Below, piece after piece: positions 33,636 through 46,900 of a stretch of 64,000 nt of DNA (position 1 is its first letter; every line of letters starts with the position of its first letter). Location: contig NC_069361.1 in NCBI RefSeq assembly GCF_021730395.1, positions 69,139,001 through 69,203,000 on the forward strand, written 5' to 3'. The position numbers and the translations under genes were made by a program. The notes beneath the pieces are model-generated. The model was not told the DNA's origin. It ran no database searches and saw nothing but the letters and a program-made list of their open reading frames with translations. Source of the DNA: Mercenaria mercenaria (Eukaryota > Mollusca > Bivalvia > Venerida > Veneridae).

Positions 33636-34090
33636 ATTTGTGTATAAATGTATGTTTGTCTGCTGAAAATAAATATTGTTATAATTGTATTTCCTGTATC
33701 ATTAAGTAAAAACATTAATATGGATTTTCAGACTGGTGTCATTTTTAGAAGAAACTTCGCGAGAAGAATAAAAACGATAATACACCATTAATCTATACGA
33801 TTATAGTAACTCACAAAAGACATCTATGCTCAGGAATAATGTCTGTCTCGATTATAGTACGAGAGATGTTCAACTAAATTTTGGACTTTTTATGAATATA
33901 TTATCTTTATTTCATTTTATTGTAATTCAGATCCGTTATAATGGAAATAATCGTTCTGGAACTTTTAAACCTAGACGAGACGGCAAAGTTGTATTAAAAG
34001 TTGTTTGGTATAGTTTAGGCCTATTCCATTTGTCCGTCAGACAAATTTTAGCTATGACAGGGTTTTATAGATCACTTCTGCATTCGTTTC
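33636..34090. other. no supported feature
   Basis: The plus-strand 95-codon frame at 33826-34113 lies partly opposite the minus-strand membrane exon and has no domain of its own. Confidence 0.35.
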
Positions 34091-35298
34091 TCAGAAAGCT
34101 CCATATAGATTAAAAAGAAGGGCAGACTTTCCGGTAGTAAAGATCACAGCAAACACACTCAGAACAAACATCGCAAAGAAGGCCCGATACAAATAGAAAC
34201 TTTTGCGGAAAGATATTGCTGACTGTTTGCTTCAAAAATCCAATAACAAGTACATTTTAATTATGTGCAAGATATAGTTTAAGAATGTCCAATGTCTGTG
34301 TTGATGATTGACTTGTTGAACTGTCTTGATTGAATATCATATAATAGGTCTAACTCATCGAACAATGATATGCAACATTTGGTCTATAATTTGTGAAAAA
34401 AATGTTTCGAACAACAGTTTCTACATACAATGTAGGATTTCGAGTTTGCTTTTCAATTCGTTGATAATCCGAATATCTGTATTGCCTTGAAATGAGACTC
34501 CAACCCAAGCAATAAATCTTGCTGCAAAAGTTTTACGTTTTACAATCTTTGGCTTTCACGATCTTTGTCACTTTTTCGCATATATCACAACCGCCTACAA
34601 ACACAGGTTCCGAGCCAAATAATTTTTAAAAGCCTTTCCAAATTCGGATGAACAACTTCTTAACAACCTTTAGAAACGACTTGCACTTGATGTGTGGGAA
34701 GTTCAGTTGATAAACCATGCATTTTTTAAAAAAAAATTGTGCTACTTAATATTTGTAAAATTCCACACAATTAAAAGAAATTCTTTACTTGGTTGACGAA
34801 TAGATTCGCGTTTGAGATCACACGAGCGAAGGTCATTCCGGAGCGTTTCTAAACCAAATGTCATGAGAAATATTTGGTAATCAGCTAAGATTTATGTTAT
34901 ATATACACTTTTATAAATTCATTGACATATATTAATATTTAGTAATTAAAAGCCCAAGCACTATGCTCTCCTATTTATAACCTATTTCCGCGAGTACAAC
35001 CGTCAAAGCACATGTATCCATAAGATATTGTAATAGAGAAAACAGTACAATGCACAGTTTTTGAAATCCTTTCTATGTCTTTAAAAATATAAATTTTATA
35101 GTATTCAATTACATATTTTACACCTCTTACAACGGAAATGATACTAAATTGGAGTATCGTTTCATGTTGGCAAGGAACAGCCTTATATTCCGGGTAATCT
35201 AAGTGTAAACTAACGTGAGGCAAGATTAATAATACCGTGTCCTATTATAATGTATATGATGTTTTAACATCGCCTGTTTTTAATTTATAATACTTACC
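34091..35298 (-). CDS. possible small type II membrane protein, N-terminal exons
   Basis: On the minus strand a perfect donor (GCGAG|GTAAGT) ends a leader exon at 35298. A second exon (35198-35131) follows the acceptor GTTTACACTTAG, has an ATG at 35165 in good context (AACATGA) and encodes MKRYSNLVSFP before GTAAGA. A third (from 34229) continues in phase with a basic stretch (SFRKSFYLYR), a membrane-like run (AFFAMFVLSVFAVIF) and about 15 more residues to a stop at 34091. The short basic tail plus one signal-anchor is the layout of type II membrane proteins such as Golgi enzymes, but no catalytic domain is present. The last exon may instead end at a weak internal donor. Family not recognised; the evidence is splice signals and phase only. 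Confidence 0.3.
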
Positions 35299-36054
35299 TC
35301 GCTAGAAATCAGTTTGCTTTTTTGTTACAGTGGTACGTTATTCGCACACAATTTATGTAGAATGCTGGTAGAACTGTAAGACTCTTGTACATGACACACA
35401 AATACGAGTGAAACAACGTTAATTTGATTAAACAAAATCGCTGCTCTTATTACGGGATCGCTCTAGTTGCCCTTTAATTCAGACATTGTGCACTTGTTTT
35501 CATTTTGCGAAGTTTGTAGTATATTATATAAAATAATGGATTCGAAAATGATATCCAGTCGCGACATTTACATTGCAAAACTTCTGCATTGTTCTGTCAG
35601 AATCTTCAGCAACTTTCCAAGGAACCGCTCCTTCTACAGGTTTTTTGTTTCATATTCTTTCAGGAGATACCATTTTATTGTAGTTTGCACCAGTTTCCTG
35701 AATTTGGAATCAATTATACAAAACAAAATTTCAATTCCACTATAAAACGTAATTAATTTGCCGTGCTCTCAATTTTAAATCTTCGCTGTGTGGATTCAAT
35801 CTGTTGATTGGAAAAAGAAATATGGACTTTTTATCACAGTAAAACAACTTTGATTTAAAAACCGGTTTAAATACTAATAATATAATTGTAAACTCCTGAT
35901 TCAATTGAAATTTCTTAACAATGACTACAACAACAACAACAGTAACATTTCCCTCCAAAAATGACAGATGTTACTTTATTGGTGTCTTGAAATGCCTTCA
36001 AGCTGGCATTTGTACTGTTGTTTTGAACTACTTTTTCGAATTAACCAATCTTAC

Positions 36055-39000
36055 CTCGTCATAGGATTGGTTAAATGAAAAATTAGGGCAGTATGTCTCT
36101 CCACATGTTTTAATCTATTTCCCAGACATTTTCACACCATCAAGCGTGTTTTTGGTACAAATTAAGATACGCTCAGAGACACGTGACTTTCATTTATCTA
36201 CTTAAAATCGAACTTCACAGAAAATGGTTTTGAAACTGTAAATAATTGAAATTTGCTACAGTATTTATAGCTTCCATAGTTTCCATTTTGATTTATTTAT
36301 ATCAACAAATGGATCACCATACGACTACATAACAAAGCTTTTAGTAATTTTAGGGACTGTAGGGAGGGAGTGCATTGCTTGAAATTTGAAGCTTCTATTT
36401 TAGAAATATGTCACTGACTTCTTTAACCCAAGCCAAAATAACAGTTATCGATATTATAATCGCCGCAAAATATATTTTGGTATATAATAAACAAATATTT
36501 AACTGACAATAACGAACGTTTTTAGCACGTCGCACGCAGCCTTAATTTGTGTAAGTTATGTAATACCAATAACAATTTAATTAAGGTATAGGTCCATGTT
36601 TCGGAGAAAAAAGTTCGAACGTCATCAAATCATAGAAAGAAAGCATTGTTTTACATGAAAATTTAACAGCGTATAAAACATTTATATTATTCTACAAAAA
36701 CATTGTCAATTTACTCGTATATGTATTGAATTCCGGAAAGGGGCTGCATGAAGGGGCCACACTTCTGGACAGTTCAGCGCCTTTAAAAACTTACCATTTT
36801 TTAAAAGCTGTTGCATGTCTTCGTTTTGATGCATTTGCAACCTCGTGCGAGTGTTTAAACTTTACACAACTAGGTAAAACATCGTTTTTGACAATTGTTT
36901 ACATTTATTTCTTTACAAATGGTATTCTTATTTAAAGGGGGACAACTCATTTAGAATATTTTAAGTATCCAACTCTGTGGGACAGAACAGTAAAACATGT
37001 ATTGGACAGATAAGTTGTGTGTCAAGATGCTGTTCATTTACTAAAAAATCCGTTGTTTTGTGATATACTGCTAAACCTTAACATGTTCATTGTTGCTGTT
37101 TATTAACCTTTAAAAAAAAAATCGGAAAATCGAACATATTTCCATATTTTCATTCTTTCGTTCTGATGAAATTAAGCTGCACTTTTAGAAAATATGACAC
37201 ATACAGATTACAGTGACTGTACCATAAAATCTTCTCTTAAACTGGTACAGCAAATCTGTATAACCTGCAGTCATTGTTATCATTAATTTACTTGCAACAC
37301 GGATCTTTTATGATATCTGCCTAAGTCCTGTGGTCTGTCTATAAAATCCTCTCGGAAGAGCAAAAGGCTATCATGTAGCTCTGTGCTTTTCAAAAGACTG
37401 CGTTGCTAAAATACTTCATTAAGCTTTTATTTCTCTAATTCTATGCCATAGATAAACTTCATTCTACGAAATTAAAATCCTTTCTCTACCAAAAATAAAA
37501 AATTCATTTGTTGTATTCTCAACATAGTTAAATCTCCCTCATAAAGACGTCATCAAATAACAATGCATATTTCATACATTGACGACAGGATTGGTTTTAA
37601 AATTCTGTAATAATCAAACTGTGACAGTTCAGTGTTGCTTCACTAAGGTAAACGAATTAAAGAATGAATGAGGTTAGCAAAAGTTTGGTTGCGGATGTAT
37701 ATAATTGTGTTATAAGTATATGACGACCAAAATAATGCTTATTTGTAATGATCTAATTTCGTAACTGAAGAAATATCAGTTCTGTCAGGTGTAAAGCTTA
37801 AGTATATGACCAGTGTCAAAAGAAAGAAATCTAACAGGATTATAAAGAGAAATCTGTATTTATTATCTAGAGTTCTCTCATTTATGGTTCTTAATCGAAC
37901 ACCAGTTTCTATTTATTCCCAAGTCAATATCCCTGATGGGAATATTTCAACACCGATCTTCGTTAAATCAGTAATTACCTTGAAATGTTCAATGGAAACA
38001 TTCCATGATATAAAAGCAGCTATAAATCTGCTTTTGATTTGTAATCGAATGTCTGGATCTGCAGTGTCTAGAATGCGCTTCTGCGTCAGTAATGATACCA
38101 CACGAACGAAAGTAAGTATAGATAGTATAGGATCGTTTATTTTTAAACATCATCTTGTGCCTCAGTTCCAATTACTAACTTAGCAGGACACTACGGGTAG
38201 GTATCAGTAGTTATGCTGGTTTCGAATGCAACATTCCAGTTTATAATGTTTCTAATATTTCTTAAATATGTTTTGGTTTAGTTATCCTTTGCTATGTGCA
38301 TAATCTTCGAATCATGATTTCTTTTGATAAGATACTGAAACAAGGCGTTAAAATATTAGAGGTCTTTGTTTTGGACTGTCATTTGATGACAAAGGCCACT
38401 CTTTCATTTCTAGCTTATTTATTATGTTTAACTAAGGTAGCCCTAATTTGTCATCAGCACGTATGCCCTGGCCCCTGCCTATCAGAAAAGGGAGAAGCAT
38501 CAAAAGATGAAACTTGTACAAGAAGAAGAATGCAAATCTTGTTCATTGTCATATAAGCCGCACCATGAGAAAACCAGTATAGTGCGTTTGCAACCAGCAT
38601 GGATCCAGAGCAGCCTGCGCATCCGCGCAGTCTGGTCAGGATATAGTTGTTTGCTAACGGTTTCTTTAATCGCAATAGGCTTTGAAAGCGAACAGCATGG
38701 ATCCTGACCAAACTGCGCGGATGCGTAGGCTGGTCTGGATCCATGCTGGTCGCAAACGCACTATATTGATTTTCTCATGGCGCGACTCATATGTAAAATG
38801 TACACTAAAAGAAAGTTAATACATATGTAAGTTTATTCTGAGAGAATTGTGGACTCCTTAAATGATAAGTATCATGCATTTGAATGAAAAAAAAAGTTAT
38901 TCAGGTTTCACTTTACTTGAAACTACAGATATCAAATCTGGAAAAGTAATGAACAAATTGCAAAAAGTATAAAGAACATATACTTAAAATGTCTTCATTA

Positions 39001-40537
39001 AGGTATTTATAAAAGAAACCATAGTTTTAAACGTTATTATATCAAATTATGACAACAGTGCCAACAAAGCGCACACAACTAGTTACAAAAATATCCTTGC
39101 TGCGCTAAGCGGACACAAAATCCAGTTGTATAAAACATAGTCCCAATCCGTGACTCTAGTTACCTCCCCTGGACGGACCATCAAAGTAATATCAAACTGA
39201 AATGAAATGAAAGTGATAATTACGCAACGGGTTGGACTATATAAAACATAACATAAAAAAGCTCTAGCGGTGTTGATTTTTCGTTGAAGTGCTAGTTCAT
39301 CAGACTTTTAAGCTACATTTCTGAGGTTTCATGATGCAGAATAATTCCCGTCTTGAAAACTAAACACCACAAAACAAGTGATTTATTTTCCGTTCTCACA
39401 ACATTAAAAAATCACAGCTTCCTCACAAGGGAATGAATCTCTTGAATGGAAATAACATTAATGTTTCATGCCCTGACAATCAATTTAATTCGCAAGACTT
39501 TATATTCATTCGATGACATGGTGATGTTTATTTATATTAAAAGTTTTCAGAATACAGAAGACAGAATTTTTGATGACTTGTTATCATCACGCTTGTATGT
39601 ATATGACGTTCTCAGAATACAATACCTATGGATCTAAAGATCTAAAGATTTTGATGGCATTGATAATCTCTTAAAATATTGTCCAAATGCTCAGCACATA
39701 TCTATATACAGGTCAAGTAGACTTAAAATGCTACGCAGGTAACACCGCTTACGTCAACTGAAAGGTCATTACACACTGACAGAAACCATTGAAACTAAGG
39801 CATTTTATTTGGGGAAATATGTGCGCATATAAAAATGTTTCCATTTTATGAAGTAAAAACATGACAGGAACTTGCAATGATAGTGCAAAGACTAATAACT
39901 GGTGTCGTTACCCCTAGATAAAGGGGAATGCTAAACCGTCTGTCTATTCTGGTTATATACGCGCTTTCATGTTAAGATCTACCAATCTCAGGATTTCCAT
40001 TATGAATTTTTTTATTAATAAACAAAAGGCAAAGTAAAAACATTAGCAATATCCAACAATATAGGTGCCATCTGAAAGACGGATTTATCCAATTAAGTAA
40101 ATAGAAATGTCATTTTTCATTAGGTATTCAAAACAGGACCACAAGATTTCTATAGTACTGATTACCGATTACAAAAATAACTTTATGTACAATCTATGAA
40201 TATGCCATTATGATAAAAGAATTGTAGACTTTTATATGTGAAGAAATACGCAGTTGTATTATTAAACCCCAATAAAGTAATGTCAGCCTTTTTTCTGTGA
40301 AAATGAGTCTTTTATCTATCGTGCGCATGCCCATTGTGATGTAAGTTAATTCATAAAATAGCACAGACCTTCGTCGTTCTATTTAAAAAATCCAAAAGGC
40401 TCAAAATTCATTAGAGTCTGTCACATATCAAGTATTCTTACCCTAACAATCACACGTTTCTGGATTTTTCGACCTCGGGACAACACGCTTTCTTCTTCGT
40501 AGCTATTCTTGATCCCAGTAATACAAATATGGTTCAT
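36055..40537 (-). CDS. possible multi-exon gene, unrecognised
   Basis: The best exon is 40442-40537: an ATG, 32 codons (MNHICITGIKNSYEEESVLS and a basic end KIQKRVIVR) and the donor AGG|GTAAGA. Candidate later exons are 37979-38080 (34 codons, phase 0 in and out, containing ILDTADPDIRLQIKSRF), 36795-36869 (phase 2, with KFKHSHEVANASKRRHA before GTAAGT) and 36055-36114 (phase 0, TCGETYCPNFSFNQSYDE before GTAAGA). At least one linking exon between 36795 and 36114 would be missing. Codon use looks coding in the first two. No domain was recognised and there is no proof that these exons belong together; any of them could be chance. Confidence 0.25.
38386..38553 (+). CDS. possible short secreted cysteine-containing peptide
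   Basis: From an ATG at 38386 the frame encodes about 56 residues: a basic-hydrophobic start (MTKATLSFLAYLLCLTKVAL) like a signal peptide, then CHQHVCPGPCLSEKGE and a charged stretch with one more cysteine (DETCTRRR). The frame stops right at the left end of the hairpin MITE, so the true end may have been replaced by that insertion, or this may be a first exon using a weak donor. No family recognised. Confidence 0.25.
38555..38790. mobile_element. 235-bp hairpin MITE, copy 2
   Basis: Same structure and about 90% of the sequence of the copy at 18340-18565: 'aaccagcatggatccagagc' on the left and 'gctggtctggatccatgctgg'-type inverse on the right, ends AGCCGCACCATG and its inverse. CATATA and CATATG border it and may be a degraded target duplication. 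Confidence 0.85.
38800..40430. other. no supported feature
   Basis: A 33-bp open stretch at 39166-39198 between a good acceptor and GTAACT on the minus strand is too short to call. Nothing else was recognised. Confidence 0.35.
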
Positions 40538-40539
40538 GT

Positions 40540-43500
40540 AAATCATTACAACGAAACCTTTGAGTTAGTTTGCCTTCGAAGTAATAATTAATACTTAAGG
40601 TCGGATAAAACAAGTTCACCGCCCGCCTAGTGAATCTCAATCAATTTCAGTTCAAACAAACAAATAATGTCACGTTTGACATCATATCCGCCATAGTTGA
40701 ATTTCAGAAGCCGTGTAAGTCTCCAGTCCCAGGAGATATGTATTTGCTCTATATATAATTAATATATATATAATGTTTATTTATGATAAAGCCTTATCGC
40801 AGTCTAGAATTTGCTTTTAATTGAAGTTTTAACATGGCTTTAAGTTATGAAACAATGTGAAAAATATCAATGATTGACCTTGATCAAAAGAGACAGAATC
40901 AAGGACAAAGGTCCAATAAATAGCCACGTTCCAAGAATTTAACCTCCGTATATCACTGTGATTTATTTATTTGTAAGCAACAGACATGGAAGTAGTTTAA
41001 CAAATAGACAACAAGGGCAAAAGAAACACATAACCCGCCAGCTCCTGTTTTCATCCATTGTGTGAGATCGCATACACACTGAAGTTACATGCATTAATTG
41101 TTACGTTTTGTGGTGCTTTCTCCATACAATTAGTTTATTTTTTAAATGAAAGTGTCAACCAGGAAGAACTACACAAAGTAAGAATGAAAGCAAATACTAG
41201 ACTAGCAAGTAAACTACTAAGTACATTATACAGTAAGAAAATAAGGCTGTGATTTCTACCAGCAAATGCAACGTCTTTTAACGACAAAGCTGAATAAAGA
41301 TTCATTTTGTGATAAGATCAGTTGTGAGTCAACTGCTGTCTCCGCTACAGCCGTTCGCTGGGAAACCATGTTTTAAGTATGATAAGTCATTAAAGAAAAA
41401 TGAAACAAATAATTAATTGTACATGTGATATTTTATATTCACCTTGATTCCGACTAATGTTTCTTTGCTTAATTTCATGAGTATTATTTTCACGGAAGAA
41501 AGACCTAATCACAGCTGGAAATTCCCCAGAATTTAAATTAAGAGGACGTTTCACAACTAGAAATTGAATTTTGGTGCAAGCGAAATATGTTATTCCATAG
41601 GGAAGAACGACTCAAAAAGTCGATTCTGTTTACATTGCAGGATTCTAATTCCTTAAGCTTAAAGTTAAACAAGCGTACTTCTGCACAAAGCTTCAAAATC
41701 CTCAACAAGTACAATTTTGGGACTTTGTAAATGTAATAAAATGTAATTACTCCAAACATCAATGGCTTCCAATTACAGGAAATTGTGTACAGACCAATGA
41801 AATGCCCTGTTTAATTTGAATCCAGATGTATCTTTACGGACAAATATTTGCACCAGCAGACATCAAATCGCCTGGGAATTGGGAAGAAGTTTCTGCAGAA
41901 TAAGTAGATTGCTATAATAGCAAAAGCGGTAATCGGCAATTTTGTATATATTCAACACAGTCTGTATTGATTGTTACATATTACCGTGATGTACCCATAC
42001 CGTTGAATATTTGGTCATGGACAGAAAATTGCACCACAGTTTACTTTATTTTTACTTTAAGCAAAATATCTTTTGTGCTCACTTTCCTTTGTGATAACAA
42101 AAGATCAATAAGATATTTCTGAGCTGTTGCTGCGTTAGCGTCTATCGAAATATATTTGCAATCGGAAGTTACATGTCTGGACAGCAGGCCACTTTAGGTT
42201 TGTAAACACCTGAGTCCGTCAACTTTTGCATTAGTTCTTTTTTTAAAAAAAAACTGTTTATATTTTCCATTGTGAGTCACAAATGTATGGCAGATGTCGG
42301 TAGTAAACTCACAAATTGTAACCTTGATCCATAGGGTATTTCATCTCCCTGTCGAACAAACAAGGAAGTTATGTAAAACGTCTAGACATTTGTAGGTCTT
42401 AATACAAGAAGCTTACAAAGTTACTGCCGTAAGAACCAACGTCTGAATTAACATTGACTTTTATTCATTTGCATTTGCCCCTAGGACTTCAATTTCGGAA
42501 ATATTCCGGTAATTTGTTAAAGGTTTCATCAATAAGATTGCGGTCATGTCGTAGCGCAGTAACAAATATTCTTATATATTTTATCGTTAATTTGGTGGCA
42601 AACCCTCCCTCCTAATATCTCTGTTTTGCGCTATTGCATGCAACCTTACTTTTATAAGGGAACACAAAAGAACTTTTAGATACGCCTACTTTTGGTAAGA
42701 AAACAAGTCAATAAAGATTATTATAAAATGCATGTACGGTAATTTGATAAAAGCAAGACAATTTTGAAGTTAAATTTGCTCGCAGGTTTAATTACTCTTT
42801 TTAATCAGTGCTGATCAAAATAAAAGAAATGGTACTAGACTGATTGTTTTGTTTCGAGTTTACAGAATCGGAATTATTAGATTTCTTTGCTAACAAATAG
42901 CCTCTTTTTCAGTATGATATGTTGTGAACGTGCTTTTCAAATTTTTGTATAATTATGTCCCATTTCTTTTCAAGACAGATACTCAGAGATATATAAGAGG
43001 AATTAAAGTGAGAGTAGAAATTTACAAAAATATTGTAAAAAAATATAAAAGATGAAGTAGTCGGAAGCCTAACTCGTTCGCGTGCACACGAGATTTTTAC
43101 AGGTCTTTTTAATGGCAAACGATGCAGTCGGTTTGTAAATTTTCTGGAATGTCATTTATATATATATATACAAGGGCGCCAGGCCTTTTGAGCACCAGCT
43201 GCCACAGTTTACAGAAATTATGCCTCCGAAATCTCTTGCTGGTGATTCCGCCCAATGTCCGTGAAGACACTGAGTGACATTGCGTCAAAGGCCCTTTTTA
43301 TTAGTTTTGCTGTACATGCGATATATATATCAAGAGCTAAATTAAAATACACCAGTTTTCTAATAGTAAAATACAAACTTAAATGAGTGCAAATTCTTAA
43401 GGAATAATAATAAATATCAAAATTTACGTAAAATCAAAATATTTTAAATGCTTTATGCTATAAAATACTGTACATTAGTTATAAATAGATAATTAAAGGG
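40540..43500. other. AT-rich DNA, nothing recognised
   Basis: Short TA runs occur at about 40755 and 43157. No exon, element end or RNA gene could be supported. Confidence 0.4.
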
Positions 43501-43519
43501 AGGTAATATGAGTGTTTAA

Positions 43520-43742
43520 ATTGTCTCGCGAAACATTCTTTTTTGTGACATTCTCGTGATTCTCGATGCATAACCTTTGTCAGATGTGCACTTGGAGCTC
43601 GTGTATGAAAATTGCATCTGCGAAACTCGTATTAGCATAAATTTTATTCGAATAAACAGAAATACGATCGCTGCTAATACATCGATCGCGACAATATTAA
43701 GTACCCAAGCGTGGTTTATCGTAGAATAACCCGAGTTTTGAG
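43520..43742. mobile_element. MITE copy related to 48450, one end clear
   Basis: 'gtggtttatcgtagaataac' at about 43709-43730 matches the end of the element at 48450-48633 ('gtggtttattgcagaataac'). The other end is not clear. Confidence 0.45.
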
Positions 43743-43786
43743 TTCTTATGCGTAAGAATATATCACGAAGAACGTACAGGCGTGTG

Positions 43787-43806
43787 TGTGTGTGTGTGTG
43801 GTGGGT

Positions 43807-43841
<35 letters not shown>

Positions 43842-43842
43842 A
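43787..43842. repeat. GT run followed by long poly(G)
   Basis: About ten GT units and then about 30 G in a row. A 133-codon minus frame across it is only the poly-proline translation of this run. Confidence 0.9.
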
Positions 43843-43920
43843 GCAGGGGGCCCAGCCTGGGCCCCCGGGCCCCCGGGCCCCCCAATAATTTGACCGACTA
43901 TGGTAATTACCTTATAATAT

Positions 43921-46900
43921 ACCCCCATCACACCAAGCTCGTTTTCAGTACGTTCTAAAAAATGTAGCCGAACGAGCTCAGACTGTGTGGCAACGGAACA
44001 GACGTAGTAGCGACGTTCTACAGTCTGTCTAAGAACTTTATGGACTGGCTCGGACGGGGTTGAACGGGAATGGTGCTCCAAAACTTTGAGCCTACTCAAA
44101 AATTTCTGCCGATCATTCCGTCCTACAGTTAGACGGACTGACAACATACTTAAAACGAGATGGACGTACTAAGAACTGAACCGCCGTACTTCGATCGTAC
44201 TAGAGACGTGGTATGACGTAATGCGATCGGGGGTCAATTTAAGTAGGGACGTGTGCACACCGACCGGATCCGTTTGTAGCTCGTTTCACCCGTTCATAGA
44301 AAGACTTAACTCGACCGCATTATATCCTTAGTGCGTCGTTATTCCGTCTGAATACGATCAAAATAAAATACTAAGTTTGTAATACGATTCAAAACAGTTC
44401 TAAGAGTTTATAATACGTTCTCACTACGCTCCGCACGTTTTTAGTACGGTAAGTACGTTTATTCACAGTTCCTACAACGTCGACCCCGTCTGCCGTGTAC
44501 ACATTTACACAAGTTAGGGTATAAATACATGCCGTTGTCGTACAGGTTCAAGATTCGGGCACAAGGTTTAGCCGAGATAGATAGATATATCTTTTATTCC
44601 ACCATAAGATGAGAAGCATACAATTTACATGATAATAAAGAAATTATATGAACATATAATACATAGACAAAACATATATATTGAACACAAAAGAATGAGA
44701 AATGATAAAGTGTAAAAGCAATTTACATTGAGATAAATGACAATTTATAATTTCTTATATTGAATGTTTAAGAAATAGTCCATGATATTATTTTAAGTAT
44801 ACATAAACAATAATAATATTGTAAAACATACGGCATGTAAATATTTATCAATATGCAGTTGTTTAGTTTCATAATTAGTAAGAAAATGTGTATTAAACAT
44901 ATTTTACTGAATTATCATCAATACATCAATTTTGAATGAACATGCATTATTGTCCTTTTGGATATTGTATTATAATTTATAACTGTATTACTTATACGTA
45001 ATGAAACGTAAAATGCAAATAAATACATCCGCTGCAACCCCTCAAACAGAAAACAGTGTTATTCTATTTATACAAAAAATACTCAATAAACACTGACCAA
45101 ACTTATTGATGGCACTGTATCAATCATGCAGACTTTGAAAAAATGTTGAATGTTTCTAATAGTCCATAAATATTTCACGAACTATAACTACATGAACTAA
45201 GTTTCGTTTTTCAATTAGCTCTAACATGTTCATTTTGATAATGACCTAATCTCGAAAGTCGAAAATATTAGACCACATAATGAAAATGTTAAAGAATTTT
45301 CTCATTAATCATAAGTATGTCCGTGCCTTATTTGTCTTAGAGCGAAAATGAAAGATTAAAAGGCAAATAATGCAATAAATGTTTTATCATTCAAAGTTTT
45401 TTATCATAATAAAAAAGCACAAACATTAATATTTACATAAGATAAGTAAATAGGCACTATAGAACTACACTGCATATGATTTTAATTAAAGGATGTTTCA
45501 TACAGTGTGACACACACATAACTTTCGAACAGTGTCATTTATAAAACGTAATCATAATATATGTATACTGTCTATATTATGTTTTAATGTATTGCCTTAA
45601 GTGAAAGGCACCTGGAAATTCAAAGATTTTGTGAGATGATGAGTAAAGCGCACACTTATTTTATAGCAGGAAGTTCTTTGAGAATCGCTGATACTCATAG
45701 TTGGGAAGCCAGCTAGCATTTCCAGTATTTGATTTCGGAAATTTAATTGGCAAAATGTCACAAACAGTTCATTTGGTAGTGATTCATGTATTTTTCTCCA
45801 GAAAACTTGCCTCAATGTATCGTTTTCAGTACAGAACAAAATCAGGTGTTCTGCAACAGTTTCTGTACACAGTTTGCAGAGTGGGCAATTTACAATGTAT
45901 GGTCTTGAAAATAATTTATTAATAACTAATACTACCGTCCTACAATATTTCAATTGATCCCGGTATATTTGACTAAAGTGCCATGACACACATGTATACT
46001 GAAAAATTCGTGCAAGCTTCTGTCACTTGATGCACGTGCTTCAAATTCTATGTTTGGCTAATTTCTGTACTGCATATTTCACTGTCTTTTTCCATGATTC
46101 AAATACCGAAAATTCTCCATCACAAATGTATCTGTTTAAAGTATCTAACAACTTATATTTGCCCAGAATTTGGTATATGTCTGGTATAAACCCAGTGGTT
46201 TTACTGGGGCTTTTTAAAAATATGAATAATCTGTTAAGAAATATCTGTTTTACTTTTTTGCTAGTATCTAGATGACATAACTGACCAAAGAATTGTAATT
46301 TTCTTTTATCGATCTCGTGTTCAATAGAGGTAAATCCTAAGCAACAGAGCGCCACGTCGGTTCTGCTTGAGCGCGGAAGATTTTGCATATGTTTTACGCA
46401 CTGGCGATGCGCTCTTTCTAGGATTTGTACCTGCGTTGATGATAGATCATTCCAAAGTTCACAGCCAAAAAGTGCTTTAGGTATCACAACAGTCTCGTAT
46501 AAATGCTTTTGTGTGACAGGATGATGACCATTTCCATGTACGCCACAATTAGATAAACTAAAGAATGTTTTCCGTAATTTGTCACAGGCATTTTTAATAT
46601 TGTAATGAGTATCCATATATTTGTTGCACACTACCCCTAGATGAGTATAAGTTTCCGTCTCATTGACTTGATCGGGACCTAGACTCCATTTACGGGAAGT
46701 GTTTTGAAAGGAGGCATGTGTCTCGTTAAAAACAATAACATTACTTTTTCTAGCATTATATTGATAGCGTTCTTTCTTCGAATTATCATAACATATGTTC
46801 ATAAGATTATCTAGTCCCGATTTACTGTAAGATATTAGCACCATATCATCCGCATGCGTAGGGCAGCCATATCTCGTTCCATGCAACGTCATTGAATTTT

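Noticed and set aside
35585-35660. Two overlapping open frames on the minus strand (one with GAVPWKVAEDSDRTM)
   Set aside because: The upstream acceptor has no pyrimidine tract, and two frames are equally open, so no exon can be chosen.
37806-38183. 125-codon plus-strand frame ending over a perfect GTAAGT donor
   Set aside because: The minus strand reads better over the same bases; the plus frame has no recognisable content. Kept only as an alternative.
41443-41515. Minus-strand stretch between acceptor and GTGAAT with an ATG
   Set aside because: On careful recount the open frame is short and no better than chance.
43746-44147. 133-codon minus-strand frame with a poly-proline stretch
   Set aside because: The proline run is just the poly(G) tract, and the rest is transposon end sequence.
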